The position numbers were made by a program, and so were the translations under genes. 5,676 nucleotides of DNA from an uncultured Porphyromonadaceae bacterium (lineage in GTDB: Bacteria; Bacteroidota; Bacteroidia; Bacteroidales; Muribaculaceae), in contig CAMWYV010000091.1 of NCBI GenBank assembly GCA_947178565.1, forward strand, positions 1 to 5,676. The letters are read 5' to 3'. The notes beneath the pieces are model-generated. The model was not told where the DNA came from. It saw only the letters and a program-made list of their open reading frames with translations, and did not search any database. The stretch's first letter is position 1; every line of letters begins with the position of its first letter. Shown here piece by piece: positions 1-5,676 of this stretch.

Positions 1-1
1 G

Positions 2-124
2 GCATATTTCAGATATTGTCCCGAAGATTTGAAGCCGAAACTGGCAAGAGCTATCCTCGCGAGAGCAAAAGAATTTGGCGTGGATGTTCAGAGCCCCGCT
101 GTACTTGGAGCGGCAAGTGAATGA
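2..124 (+). CDS. C-terminal end of an unrecognised protein (5' truncated by window)
   Basis: Frame 2 is open from the window edge to a TGA at 122-124 and gives 40 residues. They begin AYFRYCPEDL, run through a probable amphipathic helix rich in Lys, Arg and Ala (KPKLARAILARAKEFGVDV), and end in a short Ala/Gly tail. Frame 1 is also open up to a TGA at 118-120, but its peptide is rich in Arg, Trp and Cys and looks unlike protein. Frame 2 therefore looks like the true frame. The TGA is followed about 30 bases later by a terminator-like hairpin, which supports a real gene end here. Too little of the protein is present to name a family, and I do not assign a function. Confidence 0.6.
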   Translation, partial: AYFRYCPEDLKPKLARAILARAKEFGVDVQSPAVLGAASE

Positions 125-155
125 ACCTCGGACAATCGGCAATAATTTATCAGTT

Positions 156-192
156 CACCATCCGGAGTGCTTCGGTTGGTGGCTGTTGTTTT
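156..192 (+). terminator. Putative intrinsic terminator of the upstream partial gene
   Basis: Bases 156-166 can pair with 171-181 around a GTGC loop. The stem has one T-T mismatch (161/176) and one G-T pair (165/172), and its core is the CCG/CGG pairing at 162-164 and 173-175. The 3' side runs into the T-rich stretch TGTTGTTTT at 184-192. It lies between the stop at 124 and the start at 201, so it would end the upstream transcript. This is inferred from fold and position only. Confidence 0.45.
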
Positions 193-200
193 AATAATAT

Positions 201-599
201 ATGACAGGTATGAGAAAATTATTTTTAATTCTAACCGCGATGTTGGGACTTGGTGCTTGTGTTAATGCGCAGGATAATAAAAGGTATGATGATATGGATG
301 TCAGAGAGTTCGCAAAATTTCTGACAAACGGTGACGTGCAGTTGCTGGACGTGAGGACACCCGCGGAATATACCGAGGGGCATATTGCAGGTGCGAAGAA
401 TATCGATATATACGATGATAGCTTTATCAGCCGGGCAATAGAATCGTTAGATAGAACCAAACCTGTTGCCGTTTACTGCCGGAGCGGCAAGCGGTCAGCG
501 GAGGCAGCGAAGAGGTTGGCTGAAAAAGGTTACAAAGTCACAAACCTTGAGGGAGGCATCATAGCCTGGACTAAAAACAATAAGCCCGTAGAAAAGTGA
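201..599 (+). CDS. Exported single-domain rhodanese-like protein (possible lipoprotein)
   Basis: This 132-residue protein has an N-terminal export signal followed by one rhodanese domain (about residues 30-128). Rhodanese domains carry a persulfide on an active-site cysteine and transfer sulfane sulfur to acceptors such as thiols or cyanide. Visible motifs are LDVRTPAEYTEGHIAGA (49-65), the active-site loop CRSGKRS with Cys93, and NLEGGIIAW (115-123), in the usual order. The catalytic cysteine is present, so the domain is probably active; the substrate is unknown. The signal has a hydrophobic core (7-19) ending LGAC, a good lipobox with Cys20. The following VNA-Q could instead be a signal peptidase I site, so lipid anchoring is likely but not certain. 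ATG 210 (Met4, giving MRKLFLI) is an equally plausible start. There is no strong Shine-Dalgarno sequence, only AT-rich DNA, as is usual in Bacteroidota. Hairpins on both sides suggest a monocistronic unit. Confidence 0.9.
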   Translation: MTGMRKLFLILTAMLGLGACVNAQDNKRYDDMDVREFAKFLTNGDVQLLDVRTPAEYTEGHIAGAKNIDIYDDSFISRAIESLDRTKPVAVYCRSGKRSAEAAKRLAEKGYKVTNLEGGIIAWTKNNKPVEK

Positions 600-689
600 G
601 TGTCGAAACTTCAAAAGCCGGCAGCAGATGAGTATAATGGCTGTTATTTAGTGTGAATTTACCAGTTAATGCTGGTTAAATATTGTATC

Positions 690-726
690 GATACGCGCGA
701 AGTTTTAACATTTCGCGCGTATCTTT
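690..726 (+). terminator. Strong hairpin, probable terminator after the rhodanese gene
   Basis: Bases 690-701 (GATACGCGCGAA) are perfectly complementary to 712-723 (TTCGCGCGTATC), giving a 12-bp stem with a 10-nt loop. The 3' side is followed by only TTTAT, so the U-tract is weak. Position about 90 bases past the rhodanese stop and before the next promoter favours a terminator. The inverted repeat is symmetrical enough that it could also act as a protein-binding site. Confidence 0.55.
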
Positions 727-738
727 ATCCGTCTGTAT

Positions 739-752
739 GGTTAATATTAACC
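739..752. promoter_or_regulatory. Perfect 14-bp palindrome upstream of the NlpC/P60 promoter, candidate operator
   Basis: GGTTAATATTAACC is identical to its own reverse complement over all 14 bases. It sits about 50 bases upstream of the -7 element at 804-811, a position suited to a dimeric regulator. With no loop it would not make a stable RNA hairpin. No regulator family is recognised, and chance occurrence in AT-rich DNA cannot be excluded. Confidence 0.3.
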
Positions 753-803
753 TATATGTAAGTAAATGCAAAATGCTGATTTCGTTGATAGCCTGATGTT
801 TAG

Positions 804-811
804 TAATTTTG
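804..811 (+). promoter_or_regulatory. Bacteroidota-type -7 promoter element for the NlpC/P60 gene
   Basis: TAATTTTG matches the Bacteroidota primary sigma factor -7 consensus TAnnTTTG exactly. A good -33 TTTG is not present: a TTG at 785-787 is somewhat too close, and TTTC at 780-783 has better spacing but one mismatch. Transcription would begin near 817-820, leaving an untranslated leader of about 65 bases before the ATG at 885. Confidence 0.5.
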
Positions 812-884
812 TACATGCAAAAACAAGGCGTGAAGCCTATGTTAGAGCATTCAGAAATGAAAATAACAGTTACTCATAATTGCT

Positions 885-1505
885 ATGAAACAAAAGTTCA
901 TTAAATATATAATGATAGCGGTTTTTTGTGCCGTATTCTCATCTTTCAAATCGCAGGCAAATCCTCCCCTGAAAATAGACAGATTGCCGGAAGTTCAGGA
1001 ATGGACTCTGAGCGCGGCTACCGAACTGGTGAAAGCGCCGTGGATTCATGAAGAGGAGGTTGAGCTTGATCATGAATCAAGAATTGAAGCTATTGTGGAT
1101 GAGTTGAAAAACATTGCAGCGCGCTATCTCGGCAGGAGATATGTGTGGGGTGCCACAGGTCCCAATACTTTTGACTGCTCCGGCTTCACAAGCTATGTAT
1201 TCCGTCAGGCGGGCATTCAGCTAAACCGTACTTCGCAGATGCAGTATCGTCAGGGCACACCTGTTCAGAAGCATGAACTAAAGCCGGGTGACCTCATGTT
1301 TTTCAGTAGTTCCCGCACAGGAAGGGGAGTGGTAGGTCATGTCGGCATGGTCGTAGAGGTGGATAGTGACGGAAAAAATGTTACCTTTATCCATGCTTCC
1401 ACCTCAAAGGGTATCACTTACCAGCGTTTCCCGGACGACGGTTACTTCAACCGCCGCTACATAGGTGCCAAGAGGGTGCTGAATGAAACCCACATCACCG
1501 CCTGA
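885..1505 (+). CDS. Exported NlpC/P60-family peptidoglycan endopeptidase
   Basis: This 206-residue protein has a signal peptide (about 1-25, hydrophobic core 8-19, likely cleavage after SQA) and a C-terminal NlpC/P60 cysteine peptidase domain (about 67-200). Family members cut peptide stems or crosslinks in peptidoglycan in the periplasm during wall growth or recycling. Visible hallmarks are GRRYVWGATGP (83-93), the nucleophile in FDCSGF (Cys98), RTSQMQ (115-120), LKPGDLMFF (132-140), the catalytic histidine in VGHVGMV (His152), and the third polar residue in FIHAS (His170). The layout resembles the small MepS/Spr-type enzymes, with no SH3b or LysM wall-binding domain; residues 26-66 form an unassigned acidic linker. 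A Cys at 15 lies in the hydrophobic core but not in a lipobox. ATG 885 is chosen because the signal peptide begins there. The gene stands alone behind its own promoter and converges with the large minus-strand gene. Exact bond specificity cannot be read from sequence. Confidence 0.93.
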   Translation: MKQKFIKYIMIAVFCAVFSSFKSQANPPLKIDRLPEVQEWTLSAATELVKAPWIHEEEVELDHESRIEAIVDELKNIAARYLGRRYVWGATGPNTFDCSGFTSYVFRQAGIQLNRTSQMQYRQGTPVQKHELKPGDLMFFSSSRTGRGVVGHVGMVVEVDSDGKNVTFIHASTSKGITYQRFPDDGYFNRRYIGAKRVLNETHITA

Positions 1506-1544
1506 CATTTTTCCTTAATACTACGCAGTATAGGGCTACACCGT

Positions 1545-1579
1545 AAAAAAAGTCTCCGAAGCTGATGCTCAGGAGACTT
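1545..1579 (-). terminator. Intrinsic terminator of the large minus-strand surface-protein gene
   Basis: Read on the minus strand, 1579-1572 (AAGTCTCC) pairs with 1557-1550 (GGAGACTT), an 8-bp perfect stem. The 14-nt loop contains a further 3-bp AGC/GCT pairing. The stem runs directly into a T-run (A-run 1545-1551 on the plus strand). It begins about 25 bases after the stop codon at 1604-1606. On the plus strand the same hairpin lacks a following T-run, so it is probably not an efficient terminator for the NlpC/P60 gene. Confidence 0.8.
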
Positions 1580-1603
1580 AATGACAGTATTATGACATGC
1601 CGG

Positions 1604-3667
1604 TCAGTTGATTTTGACCTTCACTGCTTTTTTTCCGGAGATGCGGACGATATATATGCCTGCACGAAGAGCGGTTGCCTTAACGCGATGCCCGTTCAGA
1701 TCAAATATCTCACTACCCTCCGGCGCGATAATATTATTGCCGTCAACTCTAATCTGAGTATCCTCGCTCTCAATTCCGTTTATTCCGGAAGGTTTAGCTG
1801 TCACGGTCACTTTACAGGTAGCTTTCAATCCGTTTTTAGTCGTCGCGGTGATAATCGCCGTGCCGGTCTTGATTGCCGTAACCAGTCCGTTTGCGTTCAC
1901 GGTGGCGACTGTCTCATCGGAGCTGCTCCATGTCACGGTTATGTCCGTAGCATTTTCCGGCGTGACGGTTGCGGTAAGCTGCAGGGTGGCTGCTTCAACC
2001 ATTTCCACCTCTTCAATATCAAGGGTCAATCCGGATGCGGTAACAGTCTCAGGCACAACCGTCACCTCGCAGGTAGCTTTCAATCCGTTTTTAGTCGTCG
2101 CGGTGATAATCGCCTTACCGGTCTTGATTGCCGTAACCAGTCCGTTTGCGTCCACGGTGGCGACTGACTCATCGGAGCTACCCCATGTCACGGTTCTGTC
2201 CGTAGCATTTTCCGGCGTGACGGTTGCGGTAAGCTGCAGGGTGGCTGCTTCAACCATTTCCACCTCTTCAATATCAATGGTCAATCCGGAAGCGGTAACA
2301 GTCTCAGGCACAACCGTCACCTCGCAGGTAGCTTTCAATCCGTTCTTGGTCGTCGCGGTGATAATCGCCTTGCCGGTCTTGATTGCCGTAACCAGTCCGT
2401 TTGCGTCCACGGTGGCGACTGACTCGTCAGAGCTGCTCCATGTCACGGTTATGTCTGTAGCATTTTCGGGAGTTATGATTGCCTTCAGGGTGGTAGATTC
2501 ACCGACAGTCAGTTCGGGATTGACTACCTCAATTTCAACTGCTACAGGCACTATCTCATCAATACCGAGAATCTCAAAGAAGTTTTTCCAACCGGCGGCG
2601 GATTTGTAATCGCCGGTATTCTCATCCGGTACTCTCACTGTCGTGTTTTTGTAAACAGCCTCATCAAAGCCGCCATCAGGCAAGGCAGGTGGAAGAGGAT
2701 TCAGAACTGTGATATTATTAACAGAACCACATCCGGCAAAGTCACCGGATCCCACAGTCGTCACCTTGTCGCCGATGGTCAGGTCAGTCAGAGAATCCTT
2801 TCCGGCAAATGGTGTTCCGGTAATATTTCTACCGAGATATAGATTCTTGATCGGAGCATCTTGGAAAGCATTTTTACCACAGCACAGAGTTTCTTCACCA
2901 TCTTCGGCAACGATTTCTTCAAGATTCAGGCAACCCGAGAATGCCTCATTTCCGATGGATACCACTGTAGCAGATATTATGACTTTCTTAATATCGGTAC
3001 GGTCTTTGAACGCACCCTCGCCGGTTTCGGCTACATGATATTTCTTACCTTCAATCTCAATCTCATTCTCAATGATGAGGATACCGTTTCCGTCCGGAAT
3101 TCCACCGATAACCTTGACAATATTCGCATCGTTCTCGTCGTCACCGTAGATTACCTCATACTCTATTCCACCGACAGTAGCCTTGCGGGAAATGACAGTA
3201 ACGACACATTCCGCACTCAGTCCGTTGGCGGATGTTACGGTTACGGTCGCAGTGCCCGGCTTAAGAGCGGTAACCAATCCGTCAGCGCTTACTGATGCAA
3301 CTGTTTCATCGTCTGATTTCCATGCAACACCAGTATCTGTGGCGTTATCCGGTTGTACTGTGGCTGTAAGCTGATCTGTTTCGCCTGCTGTGAGAATAAC
3401 CGAGGTTTTATCAATTGTCACAGATGTAGCTTCCACAGTCATGGCAGTCACCGTGACGTAGCAGGTGGATGTCAGGCCGTTTGATGTAGTGGCTGTGATG
3501 ACGGTTGTTCCGGCTTTCAGCGCGGTCACCTTCCCTTCGGAGTCAACCGTGGCTACCGATTCATCGCTCGAACTCCATGTCACCTTGTCGGTGATGCTTT
3601 CAGGGGTGACAGTGACGGTGAGGGTTCTGGTTTCGCCCTCCGCTATGCCGGCGGATGTCACCCCCAT
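1604..3667 (-). CDS. C-terminal half of frameshifted BspA-LRR/Big_2 surface protein
   Basis: This 687-residue frame carries, in order: two Big_2 bacterial Ig-like domains (about 1-74 and 78-158, motifs such as VTWSSSDESVATVD and GTTVITAT); a linker (160-215); a short BspA-type LRR segment (216-250, SIGNEAFSGC); a cap (251-375) related to the one in the N-terminal half (LYLGRN, SLTDLTIGDKVTTVGSG, AAGWKNF); three nearly identical Big_2 domains (376-453, 460-538, 545-623); and a tail (627-687) with IFDLNGHRV, AGIYIVRI and VKVKIN. That tail resembles the C-terminal sorting domains of secreted Bacteroidota proteins. The ATG at 3667 begins inside the first Big_2 domain and has no signal peptide, so it is almost certainly not a true gene start. 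In the same frame DIE precedes the ATG, and the sense continues from the ORF ending at 3670. Known BspA proteins bind host matrix or other bacteria; an adhesin role here is inference. If made alone by restart at TAGAGATG, this half would stay in the cytoplasm. Confidence 0.85.
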   Translation of the reverse strand: MGVTSAGIAEGETRTLTVTVTPESITDKVTWSSSDESVATVDSEGKVTALKAGTTVITATTSNGLTSTCYVTVTAMTVEATSVTIDKTSVILTAGETDQLTATVQPDNATDTGVAWKSDDETVASVSADGLVTALKPGTATVTVTSANGLSAECVVTVISRKATVGGIEYEVIYGDDENDANIVKVIGGIPDGNGILIIENEIEIEGKKYHVAETGEGAFKDRTDIKKVIISATVVSIGNEAFSGCLNLEEIVAEDGEETLCCGKNAFQDAPIKNLYLGRNITGTPFAGKDSLTDLTIGDKVTTVGSGDFAGCGSVNNITVLNPLPPALPDGGFDEAVYKNTTVRVPDENTGDYKSAAGWKNFFEILGIDEIVPVAVEIEVVNPELTVGESTTLKAIITPENATDITVTWSSSDESVATVDANGLVTAIKTGKAIITATTKNGLKATCEVTVVPETVTASGLTIDIEEVEMVEAATLQLTATVTPENATDRTVTWGSSDESVATVDANGLVTAIKTGKAIITATTKNGLKATCEVTVVPETVTASGLTLDIEEVEMVEAATLQLTATVTPENATDITVTWSSSDETVATVNANGLVTAIKTGTAIITATTKNGLKATCKVTVTAKPSGINGIESEDTQIRVDGNNIIAPEGSEIFDLNGHRVKATALRAGIYIVRISGKKAVKVKIN
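1799..2545 (-). repeat. Three tandem 255-bp units encoding Big_2 domains
   Basis: Units of 85 codons lie at about 2291-2545, 2036-2290 and 1799-2035 (the last shortened where the C-terminal tail begins). The landmark AGGTAGCTTTCAATCC recurs at 1816, 2071 and 2326, exactly 255 bases apart. An 81-base block at 1942-2022 is identical to 2197-2277. The encoded units differ at only a few residues, whereas the two Big_2 domains at the start of this half are clearly divergent from them, so the three units were recently duplicated or homogenised. Confidence 0.92.
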
Positions 3668-3669
3668 CT

Positions 3670-5676
3670 CTATATCATATCTATGGGAATAATCTCAGCC
3701 GCAGCAACCTTTGAGAATTTTTTCCAGGTATTTGCCGCTTTGTATTTGGCGGTGCTGCTTTCGGGTACCGACAGGGTGGCATTGGTGTACACATCCGTAC
3801 TTGACAAAAAGGCGTCACTCGCCAATGTCGGCGGTGTGGTATTCAGGGCGGTCACATCCGTTATATTGCTGCAACCATAAAACATACCCGAACCTATGGA
3901 TGTCACCTTATCACCGAAGGTTACGTCAGTAAGGGATTCGTTTAAGCTAAACGCCGTGGATTCTCGGTATTCTGACAAGGTGGTATTTCTGCCGAGATAG
4001 AGAGTGGTTATTGGAACTCCTTTGAATAACTCCCGACCCAAGTCAAGGGCACTCTTACTGTCCTTGATTACAACTTTATCAATATTTTCACAGTTCCAGA
4101 ACCCCATCTCACCGATAGTAGTGACACTTGCCGGGATTCTAAGCGTACCGGTAAGACCTTTGCATCCACTGAAGGCAAACTCACCTATATCAGTCACACC
4201 CTCTGAAATGGCAAGTCCGGTCAATCCCTCGCAGTTTATGAAAGCGCGATAATCAATGGAAGTGACATTTGCCGGAATTGTAAGTGTACCGGTAAGAGCA
4301 TAGCAGTTAGCGAAAGCATGCTCCTGGATAACAGTGATACCTGAAGGGATGACAAGAGAACCGGTCAAGCTGTTACAATAGCGGAAGGCGGATTCTCCTA
4401 TACCGGTCAGACCCTCAGGTAGAGCAAGCGGTCCGGTAAGATTTTTGCAGTTTTGGAAAGCATAATCCCCGATAGTTTTCAAACTTTTAGGCAGAGTGAG
4501 CGAACCGGTGAAACCGCTGCAGTCTTGAAATACTTTTTCACCTATATCGGTCAATCCTCCAAGTATCGAAAGCGAGCCGTTGAAGCCACTGCAGTTGATA
4601 AAAGCCTCCTCGCCTAGCTCGGCTAATTCAGGCAGAATTAGCGACCCGGTGAAGCCGCTACAGTTTTTAAAAGCCTGTTTACCGATAGAGGTCACGCCCG
4701 GAAGAGTGAGTGAGCCATTGAAACCGTTACAATCCATAAATGCGGATTCCCCGATAGTGGTAACGCTTTTCGGTATAGCTAAGGAACCGGTGAGATTTTT
4801 ACAGTCGTAGAAAGCACGATATTCAATGGCAGTTAAGCCTTCAGGAAGTGTTAACGGTCCGGTAAAACCGCTACATGTGTTGAAAGTGTATCTCTCAATA
4901 ATGTCCACACGGGCACGAATAGTAAGTGAACCGTTGAAACCACTACATTTATAAAATGCACTGCTTCCCATAGTCGTTACGCTTTCCGGTATTATCAGAT
5001 CACCCGTGAATCCGCTGCAGCTTGAGAAAGCAGAACTTCCGATAGTTGTCAACCCTTCGGGTAGAGTAAGCGACCCCGTGAATCCGCTGCAGCTTGAGAA
5101 AGCAGATTTTCCGATAGTTTTCACCTTTTCAGGTATAATGAGCGAACCGGTAAATCCCGGTAAATTATAAAACGCCTGCTCTCCAATAGTTTCCAAGGAC
5201 TTGCCTAATGTCAGTGACCCGTTAAAACCCGTGCAACCGTAGAAAGCGGAGGTGCCGATAGAGGTCACCCCATCCGGTATTTTTAACGAGCCGGTCAACC
5301 CACTGCAACGGAGGAAAGCATTTAATCCGATAGTTGTAAGATTTTCAGGTAGAGTGAGCGACCCGGTGAAGCCGCTACAACCGGAGAAAGTATACTTGCC
5401 GATAGTTGTCACCCCATTCGGTATTTTCAACGAGCCGGTCAAACCGGAGCAACTGTAGAAAGCGGATTCCCCGATAGTGGTCACACTTTCCGGTATTTTT
5501 AACGAGCCGGTCACACCTTTACATCCCTCGAAAGCACTATTGTTGATAGTAGTCAACCCTTCAGGTAGAGTAAGCGAACCCTTGAAACCTTTGCAATCAC
5601 GAAAAGCCTCATTATCAATAGTAACCACGTTCGCGGGAATTGTGAGCGACCCGGTGAAATTCGTGCAGTTACGGAA
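3670..5676 (-). CDS. N-terminal part of frameshifted BspA-type LRR surface protein (5' end outside window)
   Basis: The frame is open from the window edge (FRNCTNFTGS at the edge) to a TAG at 3672-3670 and gives 668 residues. The GTG at 5628 is an internal Val codon within a repeat, not a start. About 22 full BspA/LRR_5 repeats of 24 residues follow one another, with consensus near LTLPEGLTTIGESAF..CSGFTGS. Two are 23 residues long (near 4640-4710) and one lacks the final Ser (near 4215-4285). After the last repeat comes a non-repetitive cap of about 130 residues (3673-4074) with LYLGRN, SLTDVTFGDKVTSIGSG and KYKAANTWKKF. The same cap recurs in the C-terminal half. The frame then ends abruptly at EIIPIDMI, where the matching place in the second cap (EIVPVAV) reads on into a Big_2 domain. 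This shows that the stop comes from a frameshift. The signal peptide must lie outside the window. The likely role is extracellular binding or adhesion, by analogy with BspA; the ligand is unknown. Confidence 0.88.
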   Translation of the reverse strand, partial: FRNCTNFTGSLTIPANVVTIDNEAFRDCKGFKGSLTLPEGLTTINNSAFEGCKGVTGSLKIPESVTTIGESAFYSCSGLTGSLKIPNGVTTIGKYTFSGCSGFTGSLTLPENLTTIGLNAFLRCSGLTGSLKIPDGVTSIGTSAFYGCTGFNGSLTLGKSLETIGEQAFYNLPGFTGSLIIPEKVKTIGKSAFSSCSGFTGSLTLPEGLTTIGSSAFSSCSGFTGDLIIPESVTTMGSSAFYKCSGFNGSLTIRARVDIIERYTFNTCSGFTGPLTLPEGLTAIEYRAFYDCKNLTGSLAIPKSVTTIGESAFMDCNGFNGSLTLPGVTSIGKQAFKNCSGFTGSLILPELAELGEEAFINCSGFNGSLSILGGLTDIGEKVFQDCSGFTGSLTLPKSLKTIGDYAFQNCKNLTGPLALPEGLTGIGESAFRYCNSLTGSLVIPSGITVIQEHAFANCYALTGTLTIPANVTSIDYRAFINCEGLTGLAISEGVTDIGEFAFSGCKGLTGTLRIPASVTTIGEMGFWNCENIDKVVIKDSKSALDLGRELFKGVPITTLYLGRNTTLSEYRESTAFSLNESLTDVTFGDKVTSIGSGMFYGCSNITDVTALNTTPPTLASDAFLSSTDVYTNATLSVPESSTAKYKAANTWKKFSKVAAAEIIPIDMI
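3672..3681 (-). other. Frameshift site: two tandem copies of ATATC (GATAT on the coding strand)
   Basis: On the coding strand the sequence reads CCC ATA GAT ATG ATA TAG, ending the upstream frame. The downstream frame reads GAT ATA GAG ATG GGG and is open only after a TGA at 3697-3695. The lesion must therefore lie between about 3694 and 3670. The only tandem repeat in that interval is GATATGATAT. Removing one copy gives CCC ATA GAT ATA GAG ATG GGG (PIDIEMG), which joins the cap to the Big_2 domain and aligns with the intact internal junction EIVPVAVEIEV. With that change the window encodes one frame of 1,355 codons plus stop. Confidence 0.8.
4075..5676 (-). repeat. Array of about 22 72-bp units encoding BspA-type LRRs
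   Basis: The period is 72 bases (24 codons), with three 69-base units. Recurring DNA words on the plus strand include GAACCGGT(G/A)A, CCGCTGCAG or CCGCTACA, and CCGATAGT. Most units are diverged, but 5003-5034 and 5075-5106 are a 32-base perfect direct repeat exactly one period apart, showing local recent duplication or conversion. The array continues past the right edge. Its period and coding content explain it fully; it is not a CRISPR. Confidence 0.92.

Noticed and set aside
661..676. ACCAG/CTGGT short inverted repeat as a terminator of the rhodanese gene
   Set aside because: It has only a 5-bp stem and no T-run after it. The 12-bp hairpin just downstream is a much better candidate.
815..904. 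Small plus-strand ORF of 29 codons overlapping the start of the NlpC/P60 gene, as a possible leader peptide
   Set aside because: Its first ATG lies at or before the expected transcription start, it has no ribosome-binding signal, and its sequence shows no leader-like features. Chance is the simpler reading.
1518..1531. ATACT/AGTAT hairpin just after the NlpC/P60 stop as its terminator
   Set aside because: The stem is 5 bp, AT-rich and lacks a following T-run, so it cannot be supported.
3661..3665. Run of five C (five G in the gene) as the cause of the frameshift through homopolymer error
   Set aside because: The stop TAG at 3672-3670 comes before this run in the reading direction, so changing its length cannot rescue the upstream frame.
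1565..3692. Several long plus-strand ORFs opposite the Big_2 region (for example 1848-2609, 253 codons)
   Set aside because: They are antisense shadows of the repetitive minus-strand gene. Their peptides show the 85-residue period of the real gene but no recognisable domain, and the minus frame encodes clear Big_2 motifs.
3665..3697. Programmed -1 ribosomal frameshift between the two halves
   Set aside because: The direction of shift fits, but there is no slippery heptamer of the X XXY YYZ kind in the overlap. A pentamer duplication explains it more simply.
4075..5676. Regular 72-bp repeats as a CRISPR-like or non-coding array
   Set aside because: The repeats are diverged, have no spacers, keep one open frame and encode a standard BspA-type LRR consensus.

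Overview
The window looks like a stretch of a Bacteroidales genome (gut or oral Bacteroidota). The reasons are the BspA-type leucine-rich repeats combined with Big_2 immunoglobulin-like domains, a C-terminal tail of the kind that ends many secreted Bacteroidales proteins, a perfect TAnnTTTG-type -7 promoter element, and AT-rich rather than Shine-Dalgarno-rich starts. The family within the order cannot be fixed from this sequence.

Left part (1-1505, + strand): the last 40 codons of an unrecognised gene (2-124), a terminator-like hairpin (156-181), a small exported single-domain rhodanese (201-599), a strong 12-bp hairpin (690-723), a promoter region with a 14-bp perfect palindrome (739-752) and a -7 element (804-811), and an exported NlpC/P60 cell-wall peptidase (885-1505). 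The separate hairpins and promoter suggest that these genes are separate transcription units.

Right part (1544-5676, - strand, convergent with the peptidase gene): one very large repetitive surface or secreted protein whose 5' end lies beyond the right edge. Reading along the gene it has about 22 LRR_5/BspA repeats of 24 residues, a non-repetitive cap, two Big_2 domains, a short second LRR segment with a second cap, three nearly identical Big_2 domains (255-bp tandem units) and a C-terminal sorting-type tail. An intrinsic terminator (1545-1579) follows. The reading frame is broken between the first cap and the first Big_2 domain. An ORF ending at 3670 and an ORF starting at 3667 are two halves of one gene, separated by a frameshift at a tandem duplication of the pentamer ATATC (3672-3681). 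Removing one pentamer restores a single frame of 1,355 codons within the window.

Taken together, these are cell-envelope functions: a periplasmic or lipid-anchored rhodanese, a peptidoglycan peptidase and a putative adhesin. Nothing links them into one pathway, and I saw no clearly new biological system. The most informative feature is the frameshift at a short tandem repeat inside the adhesin, which could be a slipped-strand ON/OFF event, a decaying gene or a sequencing artefact.
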